In this document: positions 63,483 to 64,000 of the stretch, one piece after another
How the letters are laid out: every line of letters begins with the position of its first letter
Numbering within the stretch: the stretch's first letter is position 1
Assembly (NCBI GenBank): GCA_024349245.1
Contig: JALDNG010000023.1
Span: 1,157,501 to 1,221,500 of the forward strand
Reading direction: 5' to 3'
Origin: Neodontobutis hainanensis
Taxonomy: Eukaryota > Chordata > Actinopteri > Gobiiformes > Odontobutidae
Length of the DNA: 64,000 bases
The notes under the pieces: generated by a model
The model's database searches: none
The model's input: the letters and a program-made list of their open reading frames with translations, nothing else
What the model was told of the DNA's origin: nothing
Position numbers and translations under genes: made by a program

Positions 63483-63484
63483 TA

Positions 63485-64000
63485 GCTGAAATTGCTGTCC
63501 GTAGCCTCCTGTTGTAAGCTTTTTAAATCCAAATAGGATACCTATCATCACGTTTTATTTGAGTCAATTTAACTTTCATCTGTTTTTTTAACGGACAGAT
63601 GTCAGCGCTGCATCATTAGATTAATGAATCTCAGCTTGTTAAACCATTTAAAATGCATTTCTCTCATCTTGTCCTTTCTTTCCCCTCAAGCTTTGATATC
63701 GGCTGGCTGCTGCACCAACAACTGTAGAAACGTCAAGCTTTGGGACAGGTAAGAAAACCTGTTCTCAATGATTCCGTGAAAGAATCATTCTATGTTTTTT
63801 TGCTTTATAATCCCCGCAATACCATTAGTAGCTCTCATTTTCCTTTGCACCACACAAAACATTTCCTCAGATGAACCACATTATTTAATGTTCAAACATG
63901 TGTCCTGTTTGGGACTTGTGATCCTGTGTCAGTGCAGCGTTGTTGTACTAGCTTCACATGAGTAATGTGTTTGCGTGTGTGGTGTGGCCAATGTGTAATC
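63485..64000 (+). other. Intronic DNA after the Tc1 copy
   Basis: This is a continuation of the ccdc85a intron. A 58-bp segment at 63692-63749 is bounded by a polypyrimidine-tract acceptor (tttcccctcaag) and a gtaaga donor and is open in the phase left by ccdc85a exon 2. Its peptide does not resemble the known ccdc85a C-terminus. It is kept only as a weak exon candidate. Confidence 0.25.

Overview
This window is nuclear DNA from a vertebrate, almost certainly a ray-finned (teleost) fish. It holds spliced, vertebrate-type genes with mostly short introns (about 70-400 bp). The mobile DNA is typical of fish: Tc1-like transposons, a worn LINE-2 tail and a Penelope-like relic. There are no bacterial features. 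Six protein-coding genes are recognised by exon-by-exon comparison with remembered family sequences, and one further small two-exon gene is proposed. No species can be named from sequence alone.

Layout. 1-11424 is gene-poor and carries one Tc1-like fragment and several stretches that look like conserved non-coding DNA. 11425-20644 (minus) is nomo, an ER membrane protein of the multipass translocon, in 31 exons. 21325-25437 (minus) is tmc7 and 26487-33199 (plus) is tmc5, two TMC-family membrane proteins arranged head to head about 1 kb apart. 34156-37469 (minus) is gsg1l, an AMPA-receptor auxiliary subunit, convergent with tmc5. 40034-40529 (plus) is a candidate 68-residue gene that I could not match to any family. 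41049-46735 (minus, with a 5' non-coding exon near 47.8 kb) is sec23b, a COPII coat subunit. 48.07-49.64 kb is a graveyard of an L2 LINE tail and a Penelope-like element. 50769 onward (plus) is ccdc85a. Its first two coding exons are present, and the rest of the window is a very long intron holding a decayed Tc1 element at 62.4-63.48 kb.

The genes do not form a pathway. nomo and sec23b both serve the early secretory pathway, and tmc7/tmc5 are paralogues. In human the counterparts of nomo, tmc7, tmc5 and gsg1l all lie on 16p, so the block keeps ancestral linkage; sec23b and ccdc85a are on other human chromosomes.

Points most worth a second look: (1) a one-base frame conflict in the signal-peptide exon of nomo, with the other 30 exons adding up to a normal protein; (2) the unlisted 68-residue two-exon gene; (3) a repeated glutamine/arginine motif in the tmc5 C-terminal tail; (4) a 31-T run serving as the polypyrimidine tract of a sec23b exon; (5) CRE/UPRE-type sites upstream of sec23b. 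I found no evidence for a wholly new multi-gene system.
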